Source of the DNA: JBPCMN01 sp013695115
GTDB taxonomy: Bacteria; Actinomycetota; Acidimicrobiia; IMCC26256; JACDBD01
Length of the DNA stretch: 64,000 nt
Direction: 5' to 3'
Assembly (NCBI GenBank): GCA_051002235.1
Contig: JBPCMN010000042.1
Coordinates: forward strand, 3,119-67,118
Part shown: positions 1 through 7,650 of the stretch, piece after piece
Position numbering within the stretch: the first letter of the stretch is position 1
Layout of the letters: each line of letters starts with the position of its first letter
Program-made: the position numbers and the translations under genes
The notes under the pieces: model-generated
The model's database searches: none
Seen by the model: only the letters and a program-made list of their open reading frames with translations
What the model was told of the DNA's origin: nothing

Positions 1-57
1 CGCGGTGGCGAGCACGGACACCACCACCAGGACGGCGAACGCGGAGATCCGACGCAT
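1..57 (-). CDS. Truncated gene: N-terminal signal peptide only
   Basis: Only the first 19 codons lie in the window. They begin at ATG (57-55) and read MRRISAFAVLVVVSVLATA, a short basic start followed by a hydrophobic core, which is the shape of a secretion signal. A good ribosome binding site (AAGGGGGA) sits just upstream on the minus strand. The rest of the protein is outside the window, so its function cannot be told. Confidence 0.55.
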   Translation of the reverse strand, partial: MRRISAFAVLVVVSVLATA

Positions 58-129
58 GAGGTCCCCCTTCTCACGGGATGCGATTCGGGGGTTGGACGCT
101 GCGGGGGGCGGGCCCGGTTCCCGGGAATC

Positions 130-981
130 TCAGCGGGCGCGCGGCCCGGACCCGTAGTCACCGAAGGGGTCGTCGCGCTCGCGTACGGCGTCGCGGAACC
201 CGACCTCCTGGGCCCGGGCCACGAAGTCGAGGCCCTCCTGGGTGTGGCGGGCGATGCCGTCGAAGAGGACGCCGAGGGTTCGGCTCGACGCCAGGCCCTG
301 GTTCTCGACTGTTTGATTGCAGAGCAGCTTGAGCATGACGAGCTGGGTGGTCGGGACCTGCGCCATCCGCCGGGCGAGGTCGAACGCGTGGTCCTGGAGC
401 TGATCGTCGGGGACGGTCTCGAGGACGAGCCCGATGCGGGCGGCCTCGGGCGCGGGGATCTCGTCGCCGGTCAGGAGGTAACGCTTCGCCCGCTCGAGAC
501 CCATCCGGTGCACCCACATCGCGGTGGTGGGCGTGCCCCAGACGCGCGACGGCGGGTATCCGAAGGTCGCGCCCTCGGCCGCGACGATGATGTCGGCGCA
601 CAGGACCATGTCGGTGCCGCCGGCGATGCACCACCCCTGCACCGCGGCGATGGTCGGCTTCGACGCGTACCAGAGCTTCATGTAGGTGGCGACGAACCGG
701 TTCATCATCCGGTAGTCGGCCACCGAGTCCCACACCCGATCGGTGCCCTCCCACGCCTGGGCCGCGGTCGACCAGTCGAGCCCGTAACCCGAGCAGAACG
801 CCGGCCCCTCGGCCCGCAGCAGGATCACCCGCACCGCGGGGTCAGCGTCGTGGACCTCGATGGCGTCGGCGAGCTCATCGCGGAGCGCGGGCGTGATGGT
901 GTTGTACTCGTCGGCGCGGGTGAGCCAGATCGAGCCGACGCCGTCCTCGACCTCGGTGCGCAGCGTCGTGTACTCGGACAT
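130..981 (-). CDS. Enoyl-CoA hydratase/isomerase family protein
   Basis: Crotonase-fold protein of 283 residues, close to the family's usual 260-290. Visible signs are the CoA/oxyanion-hole region FCSGYGLDW near residue 80, the second oxyanion segment VQGWCIAGGTDMVLCAD near 130, and the crotonase C-terminal helices. Family members hydrate or isomerise acyl-CoA thioesters in fatty-acid or aromatic degradation; the substrate cannot be read from sequence. I chose ATG at 981 because the frame upstream of it is Arg/Ser-rich and unlike the family, and it runs into dcd. It lies 16 nt downstream of dcd on the same strand, so the two may be co-transcribed. Confidence 0.85.
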   Translation of the reverse strand: MSEYTTLRTEVEDGVGSIWLTRADEYNTITPALRDELADAIEVHDADPAVRVILLRAEGPAFCSGYGLDWSTAAQAWEGTDRVWDSVADYRMMNRFVATYMKLWYASKPTIAAVQGWCIAGGTDMVLCADIIVAAEGATFGYPPSRVWGTPTTAMWVHRMGLERAKRYLLTGDEIPAPEAARIGLVLETVPDDQLQDHAFDLARRMAQVPTTQLVMLKLLCNQTVENQGLASSRTLGVLFDGIARHTQEGLDFVARAQEVGFRDAVRERDDPFGDYGSGPRAR

Positions 982-997
982 GCCGGCGGCGGCGCGC

Positions 998-1570
998 TTA
1001 CTCGTCGACGCCGAAGTTGAGGTAGTAGCGCGACGGGGTGGGCCCCCGCTGCCCCTGGTATTTCGACCCGGTGGCATCGCTGCCGTACGGCACCTCAGCC
1101 GGGGTCGTCATCTTCAGGAACGAGATCTGGCCGATCTTCATGCGGGGATAGAGCGCGATCGGCAGGGTGGCGACGTTGGAGAGCTCGAGCGTCAGGTGGC
1201 CGTTGAAGCCGGCGTCGACGAAACCCGCGGTCACGTGGGTGAGGAGCCCGAGGCGCGCCAGTGACGACTTGCCGTCGAGGCGGGCGACCAGGTCGTCGGC
1301 GATCTCCACCCGCTCGTAGGTCGACGCGAGGACGAACTCGTTGGGATGGAGGATGAACGCCCGCTCGTCGGCGACTTCGACCAGCTCGGTGAGGTCTTCC
1401 TGCGGCTCCTTCGGGTCGATGAACGGCGTCGTGTCGTTGCGGAACACCCGGAAGTACTTGTCGATGCGCAGGTCGACCGACGACGGCTGGATCGACGTCT
1501 CGTCGAGTGGGTCGATGACGATCCGCCCGGCGGCCAGTTCCTTGCGGATCGTCACGTCCGACAGGATCAC
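998..1570 (-). CDS. dcd: dCTP deaminase (probably dUMP-forming, bifunctional)
   Basis: Deaminates dCTP in the pathway that supplies dUMP for dTMP synthesis. The 190-residue protein has the Dcd/dUTPase trimer signatures: IQPSSVDLRI near residue 28, the catalytic segment KSSLARLGLLTH near 104-115, TAGFVDAGFNGHLTLELSN, and the C-terminal YQGQRGPTPSR nucleotide lid. It closely resembles the actinobacterial enzymes known to deaminate dCTP and also hydrolyse to dUMP; that dual activity is inferred from family resemblance. GTG at 1570 gives the normal ILSDVTIR N-terminus; the frame stays open to 1606 but upstream residues are atypical. It is divergent from tRNA-Gly, with about 43 nt between. Confidence 0.93.
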   Translation of the reverse strand: MILSDVTIRKELAAGRIVIDPLDETSIQPSSVDLRIDKYFRVFRNDTTPFIDPKEPQEDLTELVEVADERAFILHPNEFVLASTYERVEIADDLVARLDGKSSLARLGLLTHVTAGFVDAGFNGHLTLELSNVATLPIALYPRMKIGQISFLKMTTPAEVPYGSDATGSKYQGQRGPTPSRYYLNFGVDE

Positions 1571-1597
1571 GGCGGCGAGGTTATCGGCCCCCTTTGG

Positions 1598-1603
1598 TAC
1601 CCT
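1598..1603 (+). promoter_or_regulatory. Candidate -10 box of the tRNA-Gly/downstream CDS unit
   Basis: TACCCT lies 10 nt before the tRNA 5' end, a suitable distance for a tRNA promoter. I see no clear -35 box. Reading direction is away from dcd. Confidence 0.35.
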
Positions 1604-1613
1604 CACCGGCTCC

Positions 1614-1684
1614 GCGGGTGTAGTTCAGAGGTAGAACATCAGCTTCCCAAGCTGAGAACGCGGGTTCGATTCCCGTCACCCGCT
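1614..1684 (+). tRNA. tRNA-Gly (anticodon CCC)
   Basis: A 71-nt cloverleaf. The acceptor stem GCGGGTG pairs with CACCCGC, the D arm contains TAGTTCAGAGGTAGAAC, the anticodon stem TCAGC/GCTGA encloses the loop TTCCCAA, and the T arm is CGGGTTCGATTCCCG. The anticodon read from the loop is CCC, which decodes GGG. CCA is not encoded. The start codon of the next CDS is only 6 nt past the discriminator base. Confidence 0.95.
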
Positions 1685-1690
1685 CTCGCC

Positions 1691-2230
1691 ATGAGCCTCA
1701 AGGCGCGACTCGACGAGCGGTGCGGGAGCGAGCTCGACCTCGTCAAGACGGTGCTCGCGGTGAGCCGGATTCCGTACGGACGGCCGAGCGTCCTCACTCC
1801 CGACGCAGTGCTCGACGAGTGGCACGGGACGTGCTCCACCAAGCACCTGCTCCTGGCCGAGATGGCCCGCGAGGAGTGGCCGCGCACCGGACCGGAGCTC
1901 TGGCACCGCCCGTATCTCGTCACCCGCGAACTGGCCCGGGAGCGCTGGGGGTCAACGGTCGCCGAGACCGTTCCCGAGGACGGCCTGGTCGACGTGCACA
2001 CGTTCGCCACGCTCGAGGTCGACGGACGGCGGGTGAACGTGGACGTGACGTTCCCGCTCGCGGGCTGGGACGGACGCGCTGACGTCCCACTCGCCTGCGG
2101 GGACGGTGACCACCACCCTGCCGGCGACGACCCGCTCGCCACCAAGGCCGACCTCGTGCGGCGGCATTGCGATCCGGAGATCCGCGAGCCGTTCCTCGCC
2201 GCCCTCGCAGCTGCGGAGGTCCGCGGCTAG
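1691..2230 (+). CDS. Transglutaminase-like hypothetical protein
   Basis: A 179-residue cytosolic protein without signal or membrane segment. I do not recognise a named family. The layout resembles a transglutaminase-type cysteine fold: Cys in HGTCSTKHLLLAE near residue 40, His in LVDVHTFATLEVDG near residue 105, and Asp in VNVDVTFP near 118. That Cys-His-Asp order, with His and Asp on neighbouring strands, is what the superfamily shows; peptide cleavage or crosslinking activity is inference. ATG at 1691 lies 6 nt after tRNA-Gly with no Shine-Dalgarno space, so the mRNA may be released by tRNA 3' processing and translated almost leaderless. Confidence 0.65.
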   Translation: MSLKARLDERCGSELDLVKTVLAVSRIPYGRPSVLTPDAVLDEWHGTCSTKHLLLAEMAREEWPRTGPELWHRPYLVTRELARERWGSTVAETVPEDGLVDVHTFATLEVDGRRVNVDVTFPLAGWDGRADVPLACGDGDHHPAGDDPLATKADLVRRHCDPEIREPFLAALAAAEVRG

Positions 2231-2242
2231 ATTTCCCGGCAG

Positions 2243-2644
2243 ATGCCGACATTTCGGCCGGGACAGGCCGCAGAACTGCTCGGCGTGAGCGTCGACACGG
2301 TGCGGCGCTGGGCCGACAGCGGCAAGCTGCCCACCCACCGCAGCGAGGGTGGCCAGCGGGTGATCGACGGTCCCGACCTCGCCCGCTTCCTCGCCGCCGC
2401 GCCGCACGCGCCCGAGCCCGAGGTGATCGTCGGCCGGTCGGCCCGGAACCGGCTCCCCGGGATCGTCACCCGGGTGGAGAAGGACAAGATCACCGCCCTG
2501 GTCGAGATCCAAGCCGGACCGCACCGGGTGGTGTCGCTCATGACGCGCGAGGCCGCCGACGAGCTCGAGCTCGCGCCCGGTGACCTCGCGGTCGCGGCCG
2601 TGAAGGCCACCAACGTGGTCGTCGAGGTGCCGCGCCGATCGTGA
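2243..2644 (+). CDS. MerR-type HTH + TOBE (molybdate-binding) protein
   Basis: A 133-residue protein. Residues 1-50 are an excisionase/MerR-like winged helix (GQAAELLGVSVDTVRRWADSG). Residues 65-130 are a TOBE/Mop domain (RNRLPGIVTRVEKDKITALV) of the kind that binds molybdate or tungstate. Its TGA overlaps the modA start by 4 nt, so it is the first gene of the molybdate operon and a good candidate for its metal-responsive regulator or a molybdate store. No separate ModE is seen. The domain pairing is clear; regulatory direction and target site are not. Confidence 0.85.
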   Translation: MPTFRPGQAAELLGVSVDTVRRWADSGKLPTHRSEGGQRVIDGPDLARFLAAAPHAPEPEVIVGRSARNRLPGIVTRVEKDKITALVEIQAGPHRVVSLMTREAADELELAPGDLAVAAVKATNVVVEVPRRS

Positions 2645-3405
2645 CGAGAAGGATTGCGGCCGCCTGCGCCGCGGTGGTCGCGGCCGCGGCCTGTGGCGGT
2701 GACGACGGTCGAGGCAACGACGGGGGCCGACTGTCCGGCACCGTCACGGTGCTGGCGGCGGCGTCGCTGACGGAACCATTCGAGCAGCTCGGCGACGACT
2801 TCGAGGCCGAGCACCCCGACGTCGACGTCGAGTTCAGCTTCGCGGCGTCGTCGGAGCTCGTGGTCCAGATCGAGCAGGGTGCTCCGGCCGATGTGTTCGC
2901 GTCCGCCGACGAGTCGAGCATGCAGAAAGTCGTGGACTCGGGCGATGTCGCCGCGGAGCCCGCGATCTTCACCCGCAACCGGCTCGCGATCGCGGTCGAG
3001 GAGGGCAACCCCCGTGACATCGACGGGCTCGCGGATCTGGACGAGCCCGGCCTCGTCGTCGTGTTGTGCGCGCAGCAGGTACCGTGCGGGAAGTTCGCCG
3101 ACAAAGCACTGGCGAACGCGGGCGTGTCGGTCACGCCGGCGTCGCGCGCCGAGAACGTCAAGGCGGCGCTCACGCTGGTCGAGCTGGGCGAGGCCGACGC
3201 CGCCATCGTCTACGCGACCGACGTGCTGGCCGGTGGCACGGTCGAAGGCGTCACGATCCCCGACGACGAGAACGTGATCGCGGCGTACCCGATCGCCCCG
3301 TTGGCGGAGGCCGGCAACCAGGCGGCCGCCCGGCCGTTCGTGCGCTTCGTGCGCTCGGCCGAGGGCCAGCGGGTGCTGCGGGAGTTCGGGTTCCTCCCAC
3401 CGTGA
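2641..3405 (+). CDS. modA: Molybdate ABC transporter substrate-binding lipoprotein ModA
   Basis: Periplasmic-type binding protein of 254 residues. The N-terminus is a lipoprotein signal ending in AAAAC-GG, with Cys near residue 20. The ModA fold follows: VLAAASLTEPFEQLG, FSFAASSELVVQIEQGAPADVFASAD (oxyanion-contacting Ser residues), and a C-terminal EGQRVLREFGF typical of molybdate/tungstate receptors. It captures molybdate outside the membrane and hands it to ModB/ModC. GTG at 2641 overlaps the preceding TGA and its own TGA overlaps modB, giving tight translational coupling. Tungstate specificity cannot be excluded. Confidence 0.92.
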   Translation: MTRRIAAACAAVVAAAACGGDDGRGNDGGRLSGTVTVLAAASLTEPFEQLGDDFEAEHPDVDVEFSFAASSELVVQIEQGAPADVFASADESSMQKVVDSGDVAAEPAIFTRNRLAIAVEEGNPRDIDGLADLDEPGLVVVLCAQQVPCGKFADKALANAGVSVTPASRAENVKAALTLVELGEADAAIVYATDVLAGGTVEGVTIPDDENVIAAYPIAPLAEAGNQAAARPFVRFVRSAEGQRVLREFGFLPP

Positions 3406-4235
3406 CCGCCGCCCGCCGCCGACCCGGTCAGGTCCCCTTCCTCCTCGTGGTGCCGGCGGGGCTGGCGCTGGTCGCGTTCTTCATTCTGCCCACGATCGGG
3501 CTGGTCGAGCGCACGCCCTGGACCGACCTCTTCGGGCTGCTCGGCGAACCGTCGGTGCGCGAAGCATTGCGCCTGTCGCTGGTGTGCTCGCTGTCGGCGA
3601 CCGCTCTGTCGGTGGTGCTGGGCGTCCCCCTCGCCTGGCTGCTCGCCCGGGCGCCGCTCCCCGGGCGCGGCGTCGTACGCGCCCTCGTCCTGCTGCCGAT
3701 GGTGCTCCCGCCGGTCGTGGGCGGCGTCGCCCTGCTCCTCGCGTTCGGTCGGCGCGGTCTCGCGGGGCAATGGCTCGAGCAGTGGTTCGACCTCCGGCTG
3801 CCCTTCACCACCCCGGGCGTGGTCCTGGCCGAGACCTTCGTGGCGATGCCGTTCCTCGTCATCACGGTCGAGGGTGCGCTGCGCTCGCTCGATCCCCGCT
3901 ACGAGGACGCTGCGGCCACGCTCGGCGCCAGCCGGCTCACCGTGCTGCGCCGGGTGACCCTGCCGATGATCAGGCCCTCGCTCGTGGCCGGCGCGCTGCT
4001 CACGTGGGCCCGCGCCCTGGGAGAGTTCGGCGCGACCATCACCTTCGCCGGCAACTTCGAGGGTCGCACCCAGACGATGCCGTTGGCGGTGTTCATCGCC
4101 CTCGAGACGAACCCGGCCGCCGCCATCGCCCTGAGCCTGGTGCTCCTGGCCATCTCGGTCACCGTCCTCGCGGTCGTCGGCGGTCGGGTCTTCGGGGGTC
4201 GGCGCGCGCCGGCGGCGCAGCCGGTGCCGTTGTGA
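3402..4235 (+). CDS. modB: Molybdate ABC transporter permease ModB
   Basis: Inner-membrane permease of 277 residues with about six hydrophobic helices. The EAA loop that docks on the ATPase is visible near residues 165-185 (YEDAAATLGASRLTVLRRVTLP). The ending GEFGATITFAGNFEGRTQTMPLAVF is a hallmark of ModB/CysT-type permeases. GTG at 3402 was chosen because it overlaps the modA TGA as GTGA, and the frame upstream is a shadow of modA. It forms the channel of the ModABC importer; its own stop overlaps modC in the same way. Confidence 0.93.
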   Translation: MTAARRRPGQVPFLLVVPAGLALVAFFILPTIGLVERTPWTDLFGLLGEPSVREALRLSLVCSLSATALSVVLGVPLAWLLARAPLPGRGVVRALVLLPMVLPPVVGGVALLLAFGRRGLAGQWLEQWFDLRLPFTTPGVVLAETFVAMPFLVITVEGALRSLDPRYEDAAATLGASRLTVLRRVTLPMIRPSLVAGALLTWARALGEFGATITFAGNFEGRTQTMPLAVFIALETNPAAAIALSLVLLAISVTVLAVVGGRVFGGRRAPAAQPVPL

Positions 4236-5290
4236 CGCTCGACACCCACGTCCGGCTCCGACTCGGCGCGCTCGAACTCGACCTCGAGCTCACGGCGCCG
4301 CCCGGTGAGCTGGTCGTGGTGGTGGGCCCCAACGGCGCGGGCAAGACCACGCTGTTGCGCGCCCTCGCCGGCCTCCAGCCGCTCGACGCCGGGCACGTGA
4401 CCCTCGACGGCGTCGCGCTCGACGACGCCGATGCGGGGGTGCTGGTACCGCCCGAGCGCCGCCCGGTAGGGATCGTGTTTCAAGACGGGCTGCTCTTCCC
4501 CCACCTCAGTGCACTCGAGAACGTCGCCTTCGGTCTGCGCAGCCGGGGTGTCGGGCGCGGTGAAGCCCGTCGGCAGGCCGCCGGCTGGCTGCGACGGGTC
4601 GGCCTCGCCGGTCGGGAGCACGTCCGTCCCGGCGAGCTCTCCGGCGGGCAGGCGCAACGGGTGGCGCTCGCCCGGGCGCTGGCTCCGCAGCCCCGGCTGC
4701 TGCTCCTGGACGAACCGTTGGCGGCGCTCGACGCGACCACCCGGGCCGAGGTCCGGCGCGACCTCCGTCGTCACCTCGACTCGTACGACGGCGTCCGGAT
4801 CCTCGTGACCCACGATCCGCTCGAAGCGCTCGTGCTCGCGACCACGATCGTCGTCATCGAGGACGGTCGAGTGGTCCAGTCGGGCCCACCGGACGAGGTG
4901 CGAGGGCGGCCACGGTCCCGCTACGTCGCGGATCTCGTGGGCGTGAACCTGCTGGAGGGGACGGTCCGCGGCCACGACGTCGTGCTCCGTAGCGGGGCGC
5001 GGCTGACGGTCGCGGACGTGCCGTCGCCGGGCGACGTGCTCGCGGTCCTGCACCCCCGGGCGGTCGCGCTCCATCGCGGGGAACGACCCGCCGGCAGTCC
5101 GCGCAACGTGTGGGAGGGGACCGTCGGCGCGCTCGACTTCGAGGGCGACCGGGTGCGGGTGCGGCTCGAGGGCCCCGTTCCGCTGGTCGCGGAGGTGACC
5201 CCGGCGGCCGTCCACGACCTTGGCGTCGAGGAGGGGAGCACCCTCTGGGCGTCGGTGAAGGCGACCGAGATCGCGGTGTACCCGGCGTAG
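4232..5290 (+). CDS. modC: Molybdate ABC transporter ATP-binding protein ModC
   Basis: ATPase of 352 residues. Walker A (GPNGAGKTT) is near 30, the Q-loop VFQDGLLFPH near 86, the signature LSGGQAQRVALARAL near 135, Walker B LLLLDEPLAALD near 157 and the switch His in VTHDPLEA near 190. The last ~130 residues form a TOBE-type regulatory domain, as in ModC. It powers molybdate import with ModB and is the last gene of the cluster. The start GTG overlaps the modB TGA. The 3' end faces the small minus-strand gene at 5322, with about 31 nt between. Confidence 0.93.
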   Translation: MTLDTHVRLRLGALELDLELTAPPGELVVVVGPNGAGKTTLLRALAGLQPLDAGHVTLDGVALDDADAGVLVPPERRPVGIVFQDGLLFPHLSALENVAFGLRSRGVGRGEARRQAAGWLRRVGLAGREHVRPGELSGGQAQRVALARALAPQPRLLLLDEPLAALDATTRAEVRRDLRRHLDSYDGVRILVTHDPLEALVLATTIVVIEDGRVVQSGPPDEVRGRPRSRYVADLVGVNLLEGTVRGHDVVLRSGARLTVADVPSPGDVLAVLHPRAVALHRGERPAGSPRNVWEGTVGALDFEGDRVRVRLEGPVPLVAEVTPAAVHDLGVEEGSTLWASVKATEIAVYPA

Positions 5291-5321
5291 AGCTCAGCCT
5301 TCCCGCTCTCGGCGCTTCGCC

Positions 5322-5555
5322 TCAGCCGGCCAGCAGCGAGCCGACCCCCCAGACCATGACGACAAATCCGAGCGCCATGTACACGACGGTGCGCGCCACC
5401 GGTGCCTCCGGCAAGTCGGCACTTCGCGGCTTTCGCCCCACCGGTGTTGCCTGGCGGTCACGCCGGCGACGCACCAGCGCCACCAGGTTGCCGATGAACA
5501 GGGCCGCGCCGACCGCCGCGATCACCTCGAGCAGCAGCTCGTCGTAGAAGCTCAT
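5322..5555 (-). CDS. Small two-helix membrane protein, unknown function
   Basis: A 77-residue protein starting MSFYDELLLEVIAAVGAALF. It has one hydrophobic helix at residues 8-28, a basic loop (VRRRRDRQ) and a second helix near 57-75. I do not recognise a named family. It lies 5 nt downstream of the DUF2269-type gene on the same strand, so the two probably form one membrane-protein operon. ATG at 5555 is used; the longer open frame upstream is antisense-like reading through the neighbour. Confidence 0.6.
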   Translation of the reverse strand: MSFYDELLLEVIAAVGAALFIGNLVALVRRRRDRQATPVGRKPRSADLPEAPVARTVVYMALGFVVMVWGVGSLLAG

Positions 5556-5560
5556 TGCAG

Positions 5561-6109
5561 TTATCCCGGCTTCCACACCATCAAGGCGAGGATGAGCACG
5601 AGGTCGACGTTGAGGATCGCGCCGGCGAGCCCGACCCGTTTGGCGCGCTCCTGCATCTCCTGCACCTGCGGCGGCAGCGAGCTCGCCGGCGAAGGCGTAG
5701 CCGAGGGCTCGCCCGGCGGCGCGCCCATGTGGACGAGCTGCTCCATGAGCGAGTTCATGCGCCGGACGTTGGGGCGGAGAATGCCGTGGGCGACGCCCAG
5801 ACCGACGACGTAGAGCACGATCGCGCCCCAGATCCAGGTGTCGCCGAACTCCCACACTCGGCTCCCACGATTTTCGCTGAACAACACGAGGAGGATCCCG
5901 GTCACGAACACCCCGTAGATGAAGTACTCGGCGATGCTCGAGACCAGGTAGTTCGCCTGGGCGATGGCGAGGCCTTCGGCACCGCGGCGCCCCTTTGCCT
6001 GCCCTCCGTAGATGGCGTTGAGGAACGACGCACCGAACCCAACGATGGCCGCCAGGATGTGCACCAGCAGGATGAGCTTGTACGGACCGTCGAGATATGC
6101 CGCGAGCAC
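5561..6109 (-). CDS. DUF2269-type integral membrane protein
   Basis: A 182-residue protein with four predicted membrane helices (near 10-30, 52-75, 88-108 and 160-178). The N-terminus (YKLILLVHILAAIVGFGASF) has the pattern of predicted integral membrane proteins of the DUF2269 group, some of which carry helix histidines. A Pro/Ser-rich cytosolic loop with MEQLVHMGAPPGEP precedes the last helix. Function is unknown. It is divergent from nucS, with 56 nt between start codons. Confidence 0.7.
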   Translation of the reverse strand: MLAAYLDGPYKLILLVHILAAIVGFGASFLNAIYGGQAKGRRGAEGLAIAQANYLVSSIAEYFIYGVFVTGILLVLFSENRGSRVWEFGDTWIWGAIVLYVVGLGVAHGILRPNVRRMNSLMEQLVHMGAPPGEPSATPSPASSLPPQVQEMQERAKRVGLAGAILNVDLVLILALMVWKPG

Positions 6110-6153
6110 CGTGAACCTCCCCTGTCGCCCGGCCGCATGGTAGAGGCCTGTGC

Positions 6154-6165
6154 TACAACGCGCCC
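6154..6165 (+). promoter_or_regulatory. Leaderless-type -10 box before nucS
   Basis: TACAAC, preceded by TGC (extended -10), ends 6 nt before the nucS GTG. There is no Shine-Dalgarno in the gap. A transcript starting at the usual distance would begin on or next to the start codon. Confidence 0.45.
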
Positions 6166-6825
6166 GTGCGGCTGCTGATCGCGTGGTGCTCGGTCGAGTA
6201 CGAGGGCCGCCTCGGCGCCCGACTCCCCCCGGCGCTGCGTCTCGTCATGCTCAAGTCCGACGGTTCCATCGCGGTGCACTGCGACGCCAAGGCGTACAAG
6301 CCGTTGAACTGGATGAGCCCGCCCTGCACGATCCGGGAAGAGGAGGGCGCGATCACGGCGGTGACGGCCGGGGGCGAGCGGCTCACGATCGAGCTACACG
6401 AAGTTGTCCACGACCACACCGTCGATCTCGGCGACGACCCCGGCCTGGCCAAGGACGGTGTGGAGACCGAGCTCCAGCAGTTGATCGCGGCGCGGGTGCA
6501 GGCGCTGCGCGCCGACCTGCGCCTCGTGCGCCGCGAGTACCCGACCGACATCGGCCCCGTCGACCTGCTGTGTCGCGACGGCGACGGCCGGGCGGTGGTG
6601 GTCGAGGTGAAGCGGGTCGGCGAGATCGCCGGGGTCGAGCAGCTGCTGCGCTACCAGCAGCGCCTCGACGGGGACTCCTCGCTGGCGCCGACGCTCGGGA
6701 TGCTGGTGGCGACCCGCATCAAGCCCCAGGCGCGCGTGTTCGCCGAGAGCCGCGGCGTCGAGTGCGTCGAGGTCGACCTCCAGGAGCTGCGGACGGGCGC
6801 ACCCGTCGACCCTCGCCTCTTCTGA
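6166..6825 (+). CDS. nucS: Mismatch endonuclease NucS/EndoMS
   Basis: Cuts both strands at DNA mismatches and is the core of the non-canonical mismatch repair used by many actinobacteria that lack MutS/MutL. The 219-residue length fits. The N-terminal dimerisation half includes AYKPLNWMSPPC; the C-terminal RecB-like nuclease has GPVDLLCRD and VEVKRVGEIAGVEQLLRY, holding the catalytic Asp, Glu and Lys. The C-terminus ends in RLF, like the tail reported to contact the beta clamp. GTG at 6166 has no Shine-Dalgarno but a -10 box 6 nt upstream, suggesting a leaderless mRNA. Confidence 0.95.
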   Translation: MRLLIAWCSVEYEGRLGARLPPALRLVMLKSDGSIAVHCDAKAYKPLNWMSPPCTIREEEGAITAVTAGGERLTIELHEVVHDHTVDLGDDPGLAKDGVETELQQLIAARVQALRADLRLVRREYPTDIGPVDLLCRDGDGRAVVVEVKRVGEIAGVEQLLRYQQRLDGDSSLAPTLGMLVATRIKPQARVFAESRGVECVEVDLQELRTGAPVDPRLF

Positions 6826-6845
6826 CCTTTCTGGGCTCAGTCGTC

Positions 6846-7616
6846 TCAGTCGCGGTCGAACCGGGGCTTGCGCTTCTCGAGGAAGGCGGCGAAGCCCTCC
6901 TGGGCATCGGGTGACGTTCCCGCCCGCGCCATCACGTCCATGGCGTAGCGGTAGGCATCGGTCTGGGGCAGCTCGATCTGCGCGTAGAAGGCCTGTTTCC
7001 CCAGCCCCTTCGACGTCGCGCTCCCGCGGGTGGCCCGGCGCAGCAGCTCGATCGTCGCCTCGTCCAAGTCGGGCTCGGGCACGACTTGGTTGACCAGACC
7101 CCAATCGGACGCGGTGGCGGCGTCCACGGTGTCGCCGGTCATCGCGAGCTCCAGCGCCCGCTTGCGCCCCACGTTGCGGGCAACCGCAACCAGGGGCGTG
7201 TGGCAGAACCACCCGCCCTTCCCCCCCGGGATCGCGAACGCGGCGCTGTCGGCGGCGACCGCGAGATCGGCGGTGGCAACGAGCTGGCACCCGGCGGCGG
7301 TGGCGAGGCCGTGCACCCGGGCGACGACGGGTTGGGGGATGGACTGCATGGTCGTCATCAGCTCGGTGCACGCGGCGAGCAGCGCCTGCAGCGCGTCGAG
7401 ATCGGCACCGGCAAGGTCGGCGAAGTCGTGGCCGGCGGAGAAGACCGGCCCGTTACCGGCGAGGATGACGCCGCGGGCGTCGCTGTCGCCCGTGGCCTGG
7501 AACCCGGCGGTCAGCTCGCGCATCAACTCGAGCGACAGCGCGTTGCGCCGCTCGGGGCGGTTCATCGTGATGGTGGTGAAGCCCGCTTCGGACTTCACGA
7601 TCACGTCGTCGCTCAC
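6846..7616 (-). CDS. Enoyl-CoA hydratase/isomerase family protein
   Basis: Crotonase-fold protein of about 256 residues. The first oxyanion-hole segment is FSAGHDFADLAG near 60 and the second is VHGLATAAGCQLVATADLAVA near 105. The C-terminus EGFAAFLEKRKPRF is typical of enoyl-CoA hydratases. The substrate is not evident. The frame is open to GTG 7625, but I prefer GTG at 7616: a TACCGT hexamer covers the upstream GTG and ends 7 nt before 7616, the spacing seen at other leaderless starts here. It converges on nucS with 20 nt between ends. Confidence 0.85.
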   Translation of the reverse strand: MSDDVIVKSEAGFTTITMNRPERRNALSLELMRELTAGFQATGDSDARGVILAGNGPVFSAGHDFADLAGADLDALQALLAACTELMTTMQSIPQPVVARVHGLATAAGCQLVATADLAVAADSAAFAIPGGKGGWFCHTPLVAVARNVGRKRALELAMTGDTVDAATASDWGLVNQVVPEPDLDEATIELLRRATRGSATSKGLGKQAFYAQIELPQTDAYRYAMDVMARAGTSPDAQEGFAAFLEKRKPRFDRD

Positions 7617-7650
7617 CGCGTCCACGGTAGCGCCGTGCTCCTACTGCTGA

